Below, in pieces: positions 7,972 to 17,751 of a stretch of 64,000 nucleotides of DNA (its first letter is position 1; each line of letters begins with the position of its first letter). A program made the translations under genes and the position numbers. The notes under the pieces are model-generated. The model was not told the DNA's origin and did no database searches. It saw nothing but the letters and a program-made list of their open reading frames with translations. Location: assembly GCF_020084865.1 (NCBI RefSeq), contig NZ_CP071953.1, forward strand, positions 992,001-1,056,000. Direction: 5' to 3'. Origin of the DNA: Candidatus Kaistella beijingensis. GTDB lineage: Bacteria; Bacteroidota; Bacteroidia; Flavobacteriales; Weeksellaceae.

Positions 7972-8730
7972 TTATCTAATATTAATATTTTTCTGCTTCA
8001 AATAACTTTTCAATTGCGGAATCGGAATTTCCCCAAAGTGAAATATACTCGCAGCCAAAGCAGCAGTTACTTTTGTTTCATTGAAAACTTCTACAAAATC
8101 TTCCTCTTTTCCGGCACCTCCAGAAGCAATTACGGGGATATTTACGGTATCAGAAACCATTTTTGTAATTCTAATATCGAAACCGTTTTTCGTTCCGTCA
8201 CCATCCATCGAAGTTAAAAGAATTTCTCCGGCTCCCAATTCTACTATTCTTTTTACCCAATCCAAAGTTTCGATTTCCGTTGCTTCTCTTCCGCCTTTAA
8301 CGTGAACAATGTCTTTTCCATCTACAAATCTTGTATCTACCGCAACCACAACACACTGACTTCCAAACTCTTCCGTCAATTCTTTAATTAAATTTGGATT
8401 TTTAACAGCCGAAGAATTCACACTTATTTTATCTGCTCCTGCATTCAACAAAATTCGAACGTCTTCAACCGTTGAAATTCCACCGCCAACTGTGAAAGGA
8501 ATACTCAAAACTTCTGAAATTTTCTTTACTAATTCTGCAAAAGTTTTACGTTCTTCAACTGTTGCTGTAATGTCCAGAAAAACCAGTTCATCAGCACCTT
8601 CATCTTCATATCTTTTCGCCAATTCTATTGGATTTCCGGCGTCTTTTAAATCTACAAAGTTGACGCCTTTTACAGTTGTTCCATCTTTGATATCGAGACA
8701 CGGAATGATTCTATTCTTCAACATTTTCAA
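7972..8730 (-). CDS. hisF: Imidazole glycerol phosphate synthase cyclase subunit
   Basis: 252-residue TIM barrel that, with HisH, converts PRFAR and ammonia into IGP and AICAR. The catalytic Asp pair is visible in [10 protein letters not shown] near the N-terminus and VVAVDTRF mid-barrel. Phosphate-binding loops GGGIST and ASGGAG are present. Its start overlaps the end of hisA by 20 bp, so translation is probably coupled. The start could also be the Met three codons later (MLKNRIIPC). Confidence 0.97.
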   Translation of the reverse strand: MKMLKNRIIPCLDIKDGTTVKGVNFVDLKDAGNPIELAKRYEDEGADELVFLDITATVEERKTFAELVKKISEVLSIPFTVGGGISTVEDVRILLNAGADKISVNSSAVKNPNLIKELTEEFGSQCVVVAVDTRFVDGKDIVHVKGGREATEIETLDWVKRIVELGAGEILLTSMDGDGTKNGFDIRITKMVSDTVNIPVIASGGAGKEEDFVEVFNETKVTAALAASIFHFGEIPIPQLKSYLKQKNINIR

Positions 8731-9439
8731 TAAAATTTCTTAATTCAACCAAACTAATTTTGCCTTCATAAATCGCTTTTCCGAGAATGGTTCCGAAACA
8801 GCCGATTTCTTTCATTTTTTTTAAATCTTCTATATTTGAAATTCCGCCACTTGCAATTAATTGAATATCAGTTTTTTCTAAAATTTCTTTGTAGAGTTCA
8901 TTTGATGGTCCTTGCAACATTCCATCTTTTGAAATATCGGTGCAAACCACATTTTTGATTCCTTTTTCCTGATATTTTTTGATGAAATCCAGAACATCCA
9001 AATCACTGTCTTTTAACCAACCCGAAGTTTTAATTTTCCTATCCAGACAATCAGCACCCAAAATAATTTTTTCTGAACCAAATTTTTCAATCAATCCATA
9101 ACAAAATTCAGGGTTTTGAACCGCAATGCTTCCTACTGTAATCTGTTTTGCACCAGAATTAAAGGCTAATGCTACATCGTTTTCAGATTTTATACCACCT
9201 CCAAAATCGATTTGTATATTGGTATTTTTAGCAATACTTTCTAAAACTTTTTGATTGACAATATTCTTGGCTTTTGCACCATCCAAATCCACCAAATGCA
9301 GATATTTTATGCCAAAATCTTCAAATTCTTTGGCTACTTCTAAAGGATTTTCGTTGTAGATTTTCTTGGTGGCATAATCACCTTTGGAAAGACGGACACA
9401 TTTTCCGTCTATAATATCTATTGCTGGAATAATTCGCAT
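8711..9439 (-). CDS. hisA: ProFAR isomerase
   Basis: 242 residues, TIM barrel homologous to HisF. The N-terminal motif [14 protein letters not shown] holds the catalytic Asp, and a second acidic residue lies in [10 protein letters not shown]. Phosphate loops are FGGGIK and ASGGIS. It isomerises ProFAR to PRFAR. It lies 9 bp after hisH and overlaps hisF. Confidence 0.97.
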   Translation of the reverse strand: MRIIPAIDIIDGKCVRLSKGDYATKKIYNENPLEVAKEFEDFGIKYLHLVDLDGAKAKNIVNQKVLESIAKNTNIQIDFGGGIKSENDVALAFNSGAKQITVGSIAVQNPEFCYGLIEKFGSEKIILGADCLDRKIKTSGWLKDSDLDVLDFIKKYQEKGIKNVVCTDISKDGMLQGPSNELYKEILEKTDIQLIASGGISNIEDLKKMKEIGCFGTILGKAIYEGKISLVELRNFIENVEE

Positions 9440-9448
9440 TTTTTTGAT

Positions 9449-10027
9449 TTAAAGATTTAAAAAATTCTGTAAAATTTTTGCTCCCACACTTCCAGATTTT
9501 TCAGGATGAAATTGTGTCGAATAAAAATTATCTCTTTGTAAACCAGCACTGAAAAGCAAAATATAATCACAAACTGCGGATGTAAATTCTGAAATTTCAC
9601 AATAATAACTATGGACAAAATACACATCATCTTCTTCCGAAATTCCTTCAAATAAAGAATTTTTCAAATTTTTCAAAGAATTCCATCCCATATGTGGAAC
9701 TAAATCTTTTGGCGGAAAAAGTTTCACATCCACATCGAAAATTTTCATTCCAACAGTGTCGCCTTCTTCAATGTTATTGCACATCAATTGTTGGCCGAGA
9801 CAAATTCCCAAAACAGGTCGCGTCAAAGTCGGAATCAGTTTATCCAAACCCTTTTCCTGCAAAAATTTCATTGCTGACGATGCTTCACCAACTCCTGGAA
9901 AAATTACTTTTTCAGCATTTCGAATTTCATCAAAATTATCTGTTACAATGCTTTCCACACCCAATCTTTTCAAAGCAGTTTGAACGGATTGAACATTACC
10001 GGCGTTGTATTTTATAATTGCAATCAT
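9449..10027 (-). CDS. hisH: Imidazole glycerol phosphate synthase glutaminase subunit
   Basis: 192-residue class I glutamine amidotransferase. The nucleophile Cys sits in [12 protein letters not shown] and the His-Glu pair in QFHPEKSG. It begins [20 protein letters not shown], the standard HisH start. It supplies ammonia to HisF through the barrel. The ATG overlaps the hisB stop by 4 bp, a translational coupling arrangement. Confidence 0.97.
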   Translation of the reverse strand: MIAIIKYNAGNVQSVQTALKRLGVESIVTDNFDEIRNAEKVIFPGVGEASSAMKFLQEKGLDKLIPTLTRPVLGICLGQQLMCNNIEEGDTVGMKIFDVDVKLFPPKDLVPHMGWNSLKNLKNSLFEGISEEDDVYFVHSYYCEISEFTSAVCDYILLFSAGLQRDNFYSTQFHPEKSGSVGAKILQNFLNL

Positions 10028-11118
10028 AAAGTCCCTTTTGTTGATGGAAGATTAAAGTTGATATCAGTCTGATTTACAGCCATTTTAATTGCTTTTGCAA
10101 ATGCTTTGAAAATGGATTCAATTTTGTGATGTTCATTATTGCCTACCACTTTGATATTCAAATTACATTTTGCAGAATCCGTGAAAGACTTGAAAAAATG
10201 GTAAAACATTTCCGTAGGAACGTCGCCAATTTTCTCACGCTTGAAATCGGCATCCCAAACCAACCAAGGTCTTCCGCCAAAATCAATCGCAACCTGCGCC
10301 AAACATTCATCCATGGGAAGCAAAAATCCATATCTTTCAATTCCTTTTTTGCTTCCCAAAGCTTTTAAAATGGCTTCTCCAAGAGTGATTGCGGTGTCTT
10401 CAACCGTGTGATGTTCATCAACATGTAAATCGCCATTGACTTTGATTTTTAAATCTAAATTTCCGTGTTTTGAAATCTGTTCCAGCATATGGTCAAAGAA
10501 ATGAAGTCCGGTTGAAATTTCAGATAATCCGCTTCCATTAAGATTTACTTCGATTTCGATTTCGGTTTCCTTTGTAGTTCTTTTTACTATTGCTTTTCGC
10601 GGAATCTGTTTTAAAAACTGATAAATTTCTAACCAATATTTCGTTGTTAAAGTCGCTTTTTCGAAATTTTCACCTGAAATAAAAATTGACTTTGTTCCCA
10701 GATTTTCTGCAAGTTGCACGTCTGTTTTTCGGTCTCCAATGACGAAAGAATTTCCCAAATCATATTTTCCATGGATATATTTTCCCATCATTCCAGTTCC
10801 GGGTTTTCTTGTTGGGAGATTTTCGTGTTCAAAACTTCTGTCAATTAAAATATCACTGAACACAATTCCTTCATTTTCAAAGGCTTTCAGCATTTTATTT
10901 TGTGCCGGCCAAAAAGTTTCTTCAGGAAAACTTTCCGTTCCCAAACCATCTTGATTGGTAACCATAACCAATTCATAATCCAATTCTTTCACGATTTTAG
11001 AAAGGTTTTGAAAAACTCCAGGATAAAACTCCAGTTTTTCTAAAGAATCCACCTGAAAATCTGTTGGTGGTTCCAGAATTAAAGTTCCGTCGCGGTCTAT
11101 AAATAATACTTTTTTCAT
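10024..11118 (-). CDS. hisB: Bifunctional histidinol-phosphatase / IGP dehydratase
   Basis: 364 residues. The N-terminal HAD phosphatase (1-165) has FIDRDGTL with the nucleophile and general acid Asp and IGDRKTDVQ as the late acidic motif. The C-terminal dehydratase (about 170-364) has the duplicated metal-binding [15 protein letters not shown] and NEHHKIES motifs. This is the enterobacterial type of fusion, giving two non-consecutive steps of the pathway. It lies between hisC (1 bp gap) and hisH (4 bp overlap). Confidence 0.97.
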   Translation of the reverse strand: MKKVLFIDRDGTLILEPPTDFQVDSLEKLEFYPGVFQNLSKIVKELDYELVMVTNQDGLGTESFPEETFWPAQNKMLKAFENEGIVFSDILIDRSFEHENLPTRKPGTGMMGKYIHGKYDLGNSFVIGDRKTDVQLAENLGTKSIFISGENFEKATLTTKYWLEIYQFLKQIPRKAIVKRTTKETEIEIEVNLNGSGLSEISTGLHFFDHMLEQISKHGNLDLKIKVNGDLHVDEHHTVEDTAITLGEAILKALGSKKGIERYGFLLPMDECLAQVAIDFGGRPWLVWDADFKREKIGDVPTEMFYHFFKSFTDSAKCNLNIKVVGNNEHHKIESIFKAFAKAIKMAVNQTDINFNLPSTKGTL

Positions 11119-11119
11119 G

Positions 11120-12145
11120 CTACATTTGGTTTAAAATCTCTACAAGTTTTAGATTTTCAGCGGAAGTTCCAATATTGATTCGAATGCAATTCGGAATGGA
11201 AGGATGCCTGAAACTTGTTAAAATATTGTTGTTCAACAGCTTTTGATAAACTTTTTCTACATCTTCAAATTCAATTAAGAAAAAATTGGCGTCTGTTTGA
11301 AAAACTTTTTTGATGATGGAAATTCCTTTAAATTTTTCTTTTAGAATTTCTCTTTGGTCAATAATTTCAGCTAAATTTTTGCGATAAATTTCAGTATCGT
11401 TTAAACACTTTAAGGCTGCATTTTGATTGAGTGCACTTACGTTATAAGGAGACTTCACCGTATAAATCCATTTTGCAATGTCACCCGAAGAAATCCCAAA
11501 ACCCACTCTTGCTCCAGCTAAACCCCAAGCTTTTGAAAGCGTTTGAAGCACAATTAAATTCTGATACTTTCCCAACAGATTTATTGTAGAATTTTGACTT
11601 GAAAAATCAATATAAGCCTCATCTACAACCACAATTCCGTTAAAATTTTCAATATAAAAATCAATATCTTTTATTGAATTTCCTGTTGGATTATTGGGTG
11701 AACATAAAAACAAAATTTTGTTAGATGGATTTTGAGTTTGTTTCAAAAAGTCTTCCTGATTGATTTCAAAATCTTCATTCAAAAAAAGATAATTTACATT
11801 TACAGCATTGGTTTTGGCGTAAACTTCATACATCGAAAAAGAAGGCTTCATCATCAAAATTGAGTCTTTGTTCGGTTCACAAAAAATCTTGATGATGATT
11901 TCTAAAAGTTCATCGCTACCGTTTCCAATAAAAATCTGTTCCGCTGAAACATTTTTAAATTCAGAAAGTTTGTTTCTCAACAGTTTGTGAGTGGAATCGG
12001 GATAGCGGTTATTTTCACCAAAAGGATTTTCGTTAGCATCCAATAAAACAGCATTTTCAAAACTATTATGGTCCCTAAAACTTTCGTAAGGAACCAGCTC
12101 CTGTATGTTTTTTCTAATTTTGGATGTGAGATTAAAGTTTTTCAT
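11120..12145 (-). CDS. hisC: Histidinol-phosphate aminotransferase
   Basis: 341-residue fold-type I PLP aminotransferase. Visible are NENPFG, the PLP-contact SPNNPTG, DEAYIDF and the Schiff-base lysine in [14 protein letters not shown]. It converts imidazole acetol phosphate to histidinol phosphate. The start overlaps hisD by 14 bp. Length is normal for the family. Confidence 0.97.
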   Translation of the reverse strand: MKNFNLTSKIRKNIQELVPYESFRDHNSFENAVLLDANENPFGENNRYPDSTHKLLRNKLSEFKNVSAEQIFIGNGSDELLEIIIKIFCEPNKDSILMMKPSFSMYEVYAKTNAVNVNYLFLNEDFEINQEDFLKQTQNPSNKILFLCSPNNPTGNSIKDIDFYIENFNGIVVVDEAYIDFSSQNSTINLLGKYQNLIVLQTLSKAWGLAGARVGFGISSGDIAKWIYTVKSPYNVSALNQNAALKCLNDTEIYRKNLAEIIDQREILKEKFKGISIIKKVFQTDANFFLIEFEDVEKVYQKLLNNNILTSFRHPSIPNCIRINIGTSAENLKLVEILNQM

Positions 12146-13427
12146 TTTTCAATTTATTTAATCTTAAAGTCACAGCATTTTTGTGTGCAAAAAGACCTTC
12201 TGCCTCTGCCATCAACTCTATCGTTTTTCCCAAATTTTGAATTCCTTTTTCAGAAAGATTTTGAAAAGTCACTTTTTTTACAAAACTGTCCAAAGAAACT
12301 CCACTGTAATTCCTTGCAAATGAATTGGTTGGAAGTGTGTGATTGGTTCCGCTAGCATAATCTCCGGCACTTTCGCAGGAATAATTTCCGAGGAAAACAG
12401 AACCTGCATTTATAATTTTAGAAATCTGATTTTCAGGATTTTCTATTGCTAAAATCAAATGTTCCGGAGCGTATAAGTTGCTGAATTCAAGACATTCTTC
12501 AATAGAATTTAAAAGAATAAATCTTGAATTGGAAATTGATTTTTCGGTAAATTCATTTCTTGGTAGCAACTTAATTTGTTTTTCCAGCTCGTAAATGGTT
12601 TCATTAAAAACATTTTCAGCAGTTGCTAAAAAAATCACCTGACTGTCACTTCCATGTTCTGCCTGAGAAAGCAAATCTGCCGCACAAAACTCCGGAATAG
12701 CCCGTTCATCAGCCATAACTAAAACTTCACTTGGACCTGCAGGCATATCGATTGCAACACCAAACTCCGTAGAAAATTCTTTAGCAGCCGTTACAAACTG
12801 ATTTCCAGGACCAAAAATTTTATAAGCTTTCGGAATACTTTCTGTACCAAAAGTCATGGCTGCAATGGCTTGAGAACCGCCCACTTTAAAGATTTTTGTA
12901 ACTCCACAAAGTTTTGCAGCATAAAGAATTGCAGAATTTAACTGCCCGTTTTTATTAGGAGGTGAACACAAAATAATTTCTTTGCAACCCGCAATATGTG
13001 CAGGAATTGCGAGCATTAAAACCGTAGAAAAAAGCGGCGCAGTTCCTCCAGGAATGTAGATTCCTACTTTTTCAATTGGTCGGGATTCTCGCCAACAAAT
13101 TACACCTTCAACCGTTTCAATTTTTTCAGATTTTTCGGCTTGAGACTGGTGGAATTTTTCAATATTTTGTTTAGCAACCTGAATGGCTTTTTTCAATTCA
13201 TCATCCAAAGAATTCAATGCTTCAATTACCTCATTTTCAGAAACTAAAAATGTTTCCAAATGTGTGTCGTCGAACTTTTTGGTGTAAAATTTTAAAGCTT
13301 CATCACCGTTTTCTTTGACGTTTTGAAAAACTTCAGAAATGACGTTTCGCAAATCTGACTTTTCAAGAACGGGACGTTTTGCAAGGCTTTCCCAAGATTC
13401 TTTATTTGGGTATTTGTAAATGTTCAT
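12132..13427 (-). CDS. hisD: Histidinol dehydrogenase
   Basis: 431-residue zinc enzyme that oxidises histidinol to histidine in two NAD-dependent steps. Motifs seen: GIYIPGGTAPLFSTVLM, GPGNQFVTAAK, DMPAGPSEVLV, the zinc-binding LLSQAEHGSDSQ and LYAPEHLIL with the catalytic Glu-His. It lies 1 bp after hisG and overlaps hisC. Confidence 0.97.
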   Translation of the reverse strand: MNIYKYPNKESWESLAKRPVLEKSDLRNVISEVFQNVKENGDEALKFYTKKFDDTHLETFLVSENEVIEALNSLDDELKKAIQVAKQNIEKFHQSQAEKSEKIETVEGVICWRESRPIEKVGIYIPGGTAPLFSTVLMLAIPAHIAGCKEIILCSPPNKNGQLNSAILYAAKLCGVTKIFKVGGSQAIAAMTFGTESIPKAYKIFGPGNQFVTAAKEFSTEFGVAIDMPAGPSEVLVMADERAIPEFCAADLLSQAEHGSDSQVIFLATAENVFNETIYELEKQIKLLPRNEFTEKSISNSRFILLNSIEECLEFSNLYAPEHLILAIENPENQISKIINAGSVFLGNYSCESAGDYASGTNHTLPTNSFARNYSGVSLDSFVKKVTFQNLSEKGIQNLGKTIELMAEAEGLFAHKNAVTLRLNKLKNEKL

Positions 13428-13428
13428 T

Positions 13429-14286
13429 TTAAATCACCATTTTATCAATTGGAATAATCAAAATATCCTGTGCTCCGGCTTGTTTCAGTTCATCGATGAC
13501 TTCCCAAAACCGTTTTTCTTCAATCACAGAATGAATGCTGCTCCAACCATCTTCTGCCAAAGGAATTACTGTGGGACTTTTTAAAACAGGCAGTATTTCC
13601 GCTACTTCAGAAATTTTTTCATTGGGAACATTCATCAAAATATATTTCGATTTTTTTGCAGTTGAAACAGAACGAATTCTAAACAAAAATTTATCTAAAA
13701 TTTGCTGTTTTTCTTCAGAAAGATTTTGATTTTTTGCCAAAACAGCTTCGGATTTTAAAATTGTAACGGTCTCTTTTAAACCATTTTTAAATAGTGTACT
13801 TCCTGAACTTACGATATCACAAATTCCGTCTGCCAATCCAATATTTGGAGCGATTTCTACCGAACCGGAAATAACGTGAATATCTGCTTTGATGTTATTT
13901 TTGTCCAAAAATTTCTGTACCGTTATCGGGTAAGAAGTTGCAATCTTTTTGTTTTGAAACCATTCAATATCATCACTTTCAACATCTTTGGGAACGGCTA
14001 AAGAAACACGACATTTTGAAAATCCAAGTTTCTCAACTACATCGATTTTTTTCTGTTTTTCAAGTAAGAGATTTTCGCCAATAATCGCAACATCAACCAC
14101 ACCATCTTCCAAATACTGGGGAATATCGGAGTTTCGGAGCAAGAAAATTTCCATAGGAAAGTTGTCAGCTTCTACTTTAAGTTGGTCGCGTCCATCGTTG
14201 TAGGAGATACCACAGTCTTTCAAAAGTTTCACTGAATCTTCGAAAAGCCGGCCGCTTTTCTGTACTGCAATTTTTAAGTTACTCAT
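13429..14286 (-). CDS. hisG: ATP phosphoribosyltransferase, long form
   Basis: The first enzyme of histidine synthesis. The start chosen is the ATG at 14286 (MSNLKIAVQKSGRL), since the 17 codons upstream in frame run back into the attenuator region and do not resemble HisG. The 285-residue length is that of the long form, with a C-terminal ACT-like regulatory domain (from about 205) that mediates histidine feedback. It therefore needs no HisZ. The PRPP loop is in DGICDIVSSGSTL. It is first in the operon, 45 bp after the attenuator stem. Confidence 0.96.
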   Translation of the reverse strand: MSNLKIAVQKSGRLFEDSVKLLKDCGISYNDGRDQLKVEADNFPMEIFLLRNSDIPQYLEDGVVDVAIIGENLLLEKQKKIDVVEKLGFSKCRVSLAVPKDVESDDIEWFQNKKIATSYPITVQKFLDKNNIKADIHVISGSVEIAPNIGLADGICDIVSSGSTLFKNGLKETVTILKSEAVLAKNQNLSEEKQQILDKFLFRIRSVSTAKKSKYILMNVPNEKISEVAEILPVLKSPTVIPLAEDGWSSIHSVIEEKRFWEVIDELKQAGAQDILIIPIDKMVI

Positions 14287-14330
14287 TTTAATTTTTCTAA
14301 AAATTGTATCTGAGTAAAGGGGAATAATAG

Positions 14331-14403
14331 AAAACAAAAAACCGCCTTACTCAGACGGTTTTATAATATTTTAGTTTAGCTACATAACATTAACACTCCG
14401 TCT
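14331..14403 (-). promoter_or_regulatory. his operon attenuator (terminator plus antiterminator arm)
   Basis: On the minus strand the terminator arms ACCGTC and GGCGGT (14359-14354 with 14346-14341) form a stem with a 7-nt loop, followed by a T-rich tract. An alternative partner AGACGG lies at the stop codon of the leader peptide (14403-14398) and is fully complementary to CCGTCT (14358-14353), the 5' arm of the terminator. A ribosome stalled on the His codons would leave this arm free and permit read-through. One reaching the stop would cover it and permit termination. Confidence 0.85.
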
Positions 14404-14444
14404 TAGCAGAAATGATAATGATGATGTGTAAAAAATGTGTTCAT
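14403..14444 (-). CDS. hisL: his operon leader peptide
   Basis: ATG at 14444 opens a 13-residue peptide MNTFFTHHHYHFC ending in TAA. Four of five consecutive residues are His. It lies 17 bp after a -7 box and 117 bp upstream of hisG, directly before the attenuator. Leader peptides of this kind sense charged tRNA-His through ribosome stalling in enterobacteria; the same mechanism is inferred here from position and from the complementary arms. Too short for normal gene finders. Confidence 0.88.
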   Translation of the reverse strand: MNTFFTHHHYHFC

Positions 14445-14460
14445 TGTTCTAATTATGGTA

Positions 14461-14468
14461 CAAATGTA
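14461..14468 (-). promoter_or_regulatory. -7 promoter box for the his operon
   Basis: On the minus strand the sequence is TACATTTG, matching TAnnTTTG, 16 bp before the hisL ATG. Confidence 0.65.
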
Positions 14469-14496
14469 GAAATAATTCCGAATTTAAAAAGAAAAA

Positions 14497-15591
14497 TTAT
14501 AAAATTTCTTTATAAATTTTCATCAACTCTTGTGCAATTACCTCATCCTTAAACTGTTGCACATACTCAAAACTTTTTTCGCGGCGTCTTTTTCGTTCTG
14601 ATTGGTTTTCCCAAAGGTGAAGAACTTTTGAACGGATATCTTCTACCGATAAAGGATTAACGTAGGTAGAATTTTTTCCGCCGGCTTCAGGAAGACAGCT
14701 GACATTACTTGTAATAACGGGAGTTCCCGAAAATAAAGCTTCAATCACTGGGATTCCAAAACCTTCAAATAAACTTGGATAAATAAAAATATCTGCCAGT
14801 CTGTAAATCGCAGCCAGTTCATTCATATTGACATTTTCGAGAAACTGAACTTCTACTCCGTTTTTTCGGATTTCTTTTTCAATCTTTTGAAAATATTTCT
14901 TCTGCTTTTTCCCAACAACAACCAACGGAATCTTCGTGGCTTTCAGTGCTTTTATCACATTCAGAAGATTTTTTCTTTCTTCGATGGTTCCGACATTTAA
15001 AATAAATCTTTCCGGAAGATTATATTTTTCTTTGGTTTGATTTAAAAATTCAGGGAAAATAAATTCTTTAAAAGCCTGATGACAACCTTGATAAACGACT
15101 TTTACTTTGCTTTCAGGAACTTTTAAATAATGAATCACGTCGCGTTTTGTTTGTTCGGAAATGGCAATTATGACATCAGCTTTTTCAACTGCTTTTCTAA
15201 ATTTCCACAGGTGCATTTTTCGGTCAAAAAAACTGTAGTATTGCGGAAATCTTTCGAAAATTAAATCGTGAATGGTGACTATTTTCTTCATCGGTTTTTT
15301 GTCCCATTTTAAAGGAAGCTCGCCTGAAAGTCCGTGGAAAATATCGGCATCGATTTTTTGGGCATCTTTTCCCATTTTTAATTGTCGCGAAAAATTACCT
15401 TTGGCAATTTGTTTAAAAGAAACATTCGGCAAATCAAGAATCTCCCTGCCTCTTTCACTTTGGCTTTTGTTCAAGAGAATATAATCATTTTCAGGAAAAT
15501 AATTTGCCAAAACCCTCACTAAGTCGCGGGAGTAATTGCCCAATCCTGAACTGTTGCTGAAAAAACGTTTCCCGTCAAAAGCAATCTTCAT
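14497..15591 (-). CDS. Glycosyltransferase family 4 (group 1)
   Basis: 364-residue GT-B enzyme. The N-terminus MKIAFDGKRFFSNSSGLGNYSR is the glycine-rich acceptor loop common in GT4 mannosyl/rhamnosyltransferases. The C-terminal half shows NVGTIEERKN, and the nucleotide-sugar loop FIYPSLFEGFGIPVIEAL with the E-x7-E pair. The sugar and acceptor cannot be read. It stands 31 bp after the GT2 gene at 15623 in the same direction, together with a polyprenol-type GT87, suggesting a surface glycan or lipid glycosylation cluster. Confidence 0.88.
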   Translation of the reverse strand: MKIAFDGKRFFSNSSGLGNYSRDLVRVLANYFPENDYILLNKSQSERGREILDLPNVSFKQIAKGNFSRQLKMGKDAQKIDADIFHGLSGELPLKWDKKPMKKIVTIHDLIFERFPQYYSFFDRKMHLWKFRKAVEKADVIIAISEQTKRDVIHYLKVPESKVKVVYQGCHQAFKEFIFPEFLNQTKEKYNLPERFILNVGTIEERKNLLNVIKALKATKIPLVVVGKKQKKYFQKIEKEIRKNGVEVQFLENVNMNELAAIYRLADIFIYPSLFEGFGIPVIEALFSGTPVITSNVSCLPEAGGKNSTYVNPLSVEDIRSKVLHLWENQSERKRRREKSFEYVQQFKDEVIAQELMKIYKEIL

Positions 15592-15622
15592 CTTGTCATC
15601 AAATTTTTCTTTGAAAATTATA

Positions 15623-16552
15623 TTAAAAATTTTTGGAGCGGATGATGTAATTCGGGCGCTCCTTTACCTGTTTAAAAATTTTACCCAGATAAATTCCGAT
15701 AATTCCCAATATAATCAGCTGAATTCCGCCAAAGAAAACCACCGTCATTATCAGGGAGGCCCAACCTGAAATTTCCGTTTTAGCCCAGAAAGAGTGAATG
15801 ACATAGATTCCATAACCCACAATCGCAAAAGCTGAAAAAAGAAAACCGAGATAAGCCGCCAAATAAAGCGGTTTCACGCTGAATGCGGTAATTCCTGTGA
15901 ACGCAAATTTCATCATTTTTTTCAGGTTGTAACTGCTTTCACCACTTGCTCTTTCTCCTGCCAAAAAATGAATTCCGGTTTGCTTGAAACCCATCCAATT
16001 GGATAATCCACGCAGAAAAATGTCCGATTCATTCATGTTTCGAACGACATCAACAACAGATGCATCCATCAATCGGAAGTCTGAACCGCCACCTTCACTT
16101 AAATTCACATCGGAAATACTTGCCAAAAATTTGTAATAAAAATCGGAAGTTTTCCTTTTGAATGCAGAAATCTGTTTCGGGTAAGTTCGCACCGTATATA
16201 CAATGTCGAAACCTTCTTCCCATCGTTTAATCATTTCGGGAATCAATTCCGGTGGATGTTGCAAATCGGCGTCCATTGAGATTACGGCGTTTCCGTTGGA
16301 ACAGTCCATTCCTGCTTTTACCGCAGGCTGATGCCCAAAATTTCGGGAAAATTCGATGTATTTCACTTCATCAAATTTCGCCGCGAGTTCTTCTAATTTT
16401 CGTTGGGTGTTGTCTCGACTTCCATCGTTTACAAAAATGATTTCGTACGTATAAAGTTCAAGTTTAGAAAAAACATCCGCAATTCTCTGACGGATCAAAG
16501 AAACATTGCCTTCTTCGTTGTGGGCGGGAATTACGATGGATATCTTTTTCAT
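15623..16552 (-). CDS. Glycosyltransferase family 2, GtrB/DPM1-like
   Basis: 309 residues. The GT-A domain begins ISIVIPAHNEEGNV, with FVNDGSRDNTQ and the metal-binding DADLQHPPELIPEM. It ends with two membrane helices (about 235-260 and 270-295), typical of polyprenyl-phosphate sugar synthases of the GtrB type. Such enzymes make an undecaprenyl-phosphate-linked sugar that a membrane GT-C enzyme then uses. The neighbouring GT87-like protein would fit as that partner, which is inference from context. Confidence 0.9.
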   Translation of the reverse strand: MKKISIVIPAHNEEGNVSLIRQRIADVFSKLELYTYEIIFVNDGSRDNTQRKLEELAAKFDEVKYIEFSRNFGHQPAVKAGMDCSNGNAVISMDADLQHPPELIPEMIKRWEEGFDIVYTVRTYPKQISAFKRKTSDFYYKFLASISDVNLSEGGGSDFRLMDASVVDVVRNMNESDIFLRGLSNWMGFKQTGIHFLAGERASGESSYNLKKMMKFAFTGITAFSVKPLYLAAYLGFLFSAFAIVGYGIYVIHSFWAKTEISGWASLIMTVVFFGGIQLIILGIIGIYLGKIFKQVKERPNYIIRSKNF

Positions 16553-16563
16553 TTCGGAAATTA

Positions 16564-17733
16564 TTAATCGAGCTTATAATCTTTTTCGAAATCTTTGGTC
16601 ATTAATTCATACATCACTCGGAACCAAACAATACAGCAAGGTAACGCTTTTAAGGAATATTTCATGATGTAGTTTTCCTTGATAAATTTCGGGAATAAAT
16701 CCGAGAATGAAAAACACGTCAAAACGATTACAAAAATCAGCAAACCAATAATAAATGGCGATTTTTCTTTCTGCATGATGAACCAAATCATCACTCCCGA
16801 AACTGCGATAATATAAGTTGGAGATTCTGAACTGGAACTAAAAAGCACGATGAATAAAAGCGTTGAAGCCAAAATCATCAATTGAAAAGCCAAATTTTTG
16901 TATTGTTTAATCCTTAAATAAGGCAAAGCAAAAACCAAAATTCCAGGAATTAAAAAAACTATATTGGAAATATCCGGATTTCCTAAAACCCGTCGCACGA
17001 TTCCCATTAATGAATAATCTTGGCGATTTCCTAAGGTGTGATTTGAAATATTCTTCTCTGAAAGTGATTGAAACCAATCCGCATACGATTGCAACCCGAA
17101 ATGCGGACTTGAAAGCAACATCGGCAAAATCAAAAACAAAACTCCGAATCCAAGCAATGAAAGGATGAATTTTCCTTTATTTTTAATGAAGAAAAATGCG
17201 GAAAGTCCTGCAATTCCGTACAATTTTACAAAAAAACCGATGAGGATTGAAATGGCAGATTGGGTTTCTTTTCTTTCGTAAATGTAAACAGCAGAAAGAA
17301 TTAAAAGTCCGGTCAAAGCAACATTAAACTGTAAACTTACTGCCGCTGTGATGAATTCCTGCAAACAAAGCCACGCAAAAAAAGCTTTCTTTTGGCTTGA
17401 AAAAGGGAGTTTGTGAACGGCAAAAAGAAAAACCAAAGTATTCGCAACGTTCCAAAGTACCATTCCCAACCAATCGGGTAAAATCGCAAACGGAGCAATT
17501 AAAACACTAAAAAAAACGCCATAATGATTGGAATCAAAATGTACGTCTGGATATTGCAGATAAATATTTTTTTCCGCTAAAGTATTGGTGAAAACATTTC
17601 TGAAAATAAGATAGTTATTATAACTTCCGGGTCCACCTAGATATTTTGAAATCGCAGAAATTATTGAAATCAAAAGATAAATCCCAAAAATATATTTAGG
17701 ATTCGAAATAAATTGGAGGAATTTATCTTTCAA
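16564..17733 (-). CDS. GT87 (DUF2029) family membrane glycosyltransferase
   Basis: 389-residue integral membrane protein with about ten hydrophobic helices. The pattern GVFFSVLIAPFAILPDWLGM..LWN and the K-LYG segment (GFFVKLYGIAG) are characteristic of DUF2029/GT87 polyprenol-phosphate sugar transferases. A DSNHYG motif in the first periplasmic loop would be the acidic catalytic site. It is 11 bp upstream of the GtrB-like gene, so the pair probably makes and uses a lipid-linked sugar donor. Confidence 0.78.
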   Translation of the reverse strand: MKDKFLQFISNPKYIFGIYLLISIISAISKYLGGPGSYNNYLIFRNVFTNTLAEKNIYLQYPDVHFDSNHYGVFFSVLIAPFAILPDWLGMVLWNVANTLVFLFAVHKLPFSSQKKAFFAWLCLQEFITAAVSLQFNVALTGLLILSAVYIYERKETQSAISILIGFFVKLYGIAGLSAFFFIKNKGKFILSLLGFGVLFLILPMLLSSPHFGLQSYADWFQSLSEKNISNHTLGNRQDYSLMGIVRRVLGNPDISNIVFLIPGILVFALPYLRIKQYKNLAFQLMILASTLLFIVLFSSSSESPTYIIAVSGVMIWFIMQKEKSPFIIGLLIFVIVLTCFSFSDLFPKFIKENYIMKYSLKALPCCIVWFRVMYELMTKDFEKDYKLD

Positions 17734-17751
17734 GATGGTATGATTAAAAGT

